From NCBI GenBank assembly GCA_016169945.1, contig JADLSH010000113.1, positions 1,488,001-1,552,000 of the forward strand: 64,000 bases of DNA, read 5' to 3'. The notes beneath the pieces are model-generated. The model did no database searches and was not told the origin of the DNA. It worked only from the letters and a program-made list of their open reading frames with translations. The stretch is from Trachythela sp. YZ-2020. Taxonomy: Eukaryota; Cnidaria; Anthozoa; Malacalcyonacea; Clavulariidae. Both the position numbers and the translations under genes were made by a program. Below, in pieces: positions 63,213 to 64,000 of the stretch; the stretch's first letter is position 1; every line of letters begins with the position of its first letter.

Positions 63213-63495
63213 AAAGGCGATGTTACGCGAGGCAATTTTTGCCGCAATTTCGGACCAAGGACGATGTTAGGTAAAAAGTATATTCGCAGAGAAATTGTGA
63301 GCATGAATCTCGTTTTACTTTGCCGATATTTTTCTTGCTAAACATGCCCAGAAGGCAACAAAGAAATGAATGAGAATGAAGTGAAACGCGGGCCATGTTC
63401 ACTGTTTTTTTCTGTGCGTACATTTCTACATAACGTGGCTCTGTGCAGAAATTGCGTTGTGCAAAAATTCCCCCGTGTAACAAGGCCTTAAAAAT
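63213..63495. mobile_element. MITE, relative of 53160-53410
   Basis: AGGCGATGTTACGCGAGGCA with ATTTTTGC on the left pairs with GCAAAAATTCCCCCGTGTAA, CAAGGCC on the right. The interior matches 53160-53410 in opposite orientation. Confidence 0.65.
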
Positions 63496-64000
63496 TACTT
63501 CAATAATACCTTTCAATTCTGCAGACGCTTCTTCCAATAACGCATATGAGCTTTTGCCTTCTCTCCGACTTTGCTAATGTCCGAGTATATAATTCCAATT
63601 AAGCAAACCCACCCTGGGTACCCTGGCACCCTGCCTAATTATACACGATGATGGAACATGACAGACCTAAGAAGCAATTAAACGACCCAAATTAGTTTAT
63701 TCCTATGGAAACTTGAGGAACTAAACAATCATGCATGCGAATAAAGACCGGCAGAGCGTTTTTCACACTATAAATTTCATATTGTCTCGCAGAAAGTACT
63801 GCGACACGCAAATTTGACACACCAGTGGCAGTGAGCGCCATGCATCGCTATATACAACTAAATATATAACTACAATCCTAGCAAAAATTGGTGCAAATAT
63901 ATAGCCCTGCTTCGCGAATGTCATTTGCTTTCAAAAGCAGCAGTCTACCCCCCTCTCCTCCCCACCCTCAACTCCCCTTTCAATGTTGATGATCAGGAGG

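Noticed and set aside
63500..63600. Possible minus-strand terminal exon (AGC AAA GTC GGA ... ends KAHMRYWKKRLQN then stop)
   Set aside because: The text looks exon-like, but I do not recognise the family, the acceptor is weak and the rest of the gene would lie outside the window. Worth checking with transcripts.

Overview
This window is nuclear DNA from an animal. It holds multi-exon genes with GT-AG introns, intronless retrocopy-like genes, poly(A) signals, tRNA-derived SINEs, many short inverted-repeat DNA elements and several tandem arrays. Gene content (RNPS1, EEF2KMT, TEX2, a CIS/SOCS2-like SOCS, a secreted discoidin plus fibrinogen-like protein, and a REJ/GPS/PLAT polycystin-1-like receptor) and the AT-rich, repeat-packed introns suggest a cnidarian, probably an anthozoan. 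That placement is an inference from gene families; nothing in the sequence identifies the species.

Layout. 1-4888 (-): RNPS1, 5' part, five exon pieces, running off the left edge inside the RRM. 4889-5086: short head-to-head promoter with a YY1-type motif. 5087-9335 (+): EEF2KMT (FAM86), eight exons, complete. 9801-25245 (-): TEX2, seven exons, complete; its 10.6 kb first intron contains two opposite-strand, intronless, near-identical RING-zinc finger-Kelch genes (14946-16481 and 20022-21581) inside a segmental duplication, with a Merlin/IS1595-type transposon relic between them. 26337-28493 (+): secreted F5/8C plus fibrinogen-like protein, four exons. 33835-34416 (+): SOCS protein, with a possible upstream exon at 30378-30405. 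36677-58101 (-): a giant polycystin-1-like gene whose 15 coding exons join in frame to about 3630 residues. 58700-64000: no supported gene, only repeats.

I assembled the exon models by hand from splice sites. In all of them the intron phases add up, and every complete gene runs from an ATG to a stop with no frameshift. These genes do not form one pathway. RNPS1 (splicing/EJC), EEF2KMT (eEF2 methylation) and TEX2 (ER contact-site lipid transfer) are housekeeping genes. The polycystin-like receptor, the secreted discoidin/fibrinogen protein, the SOCS protein and the RING-Kelch pair are signalling, adhesion or ubiquitin-type functions.

Most of the non-coding sequence is explained by a few repeat families that recur through the window. 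These are a 114-bp tandem unit attached to a tRNA-derived SINE head, an 80-bp tandem unit related to a foldback element, an 18-bp-class minisatellite present in two genes in opposite orientations, a 10-bp minisatellite of about 70 units, and several MITE families with TAA/TTAA target duplications. The best leads for something new are the RING-Kelch duplication with filled and empty transposon sites, the SINE/114-bp satellite composite, the decayed duplicate exon in the polycystin gene, and the RNPS1 start codon split by an intron.
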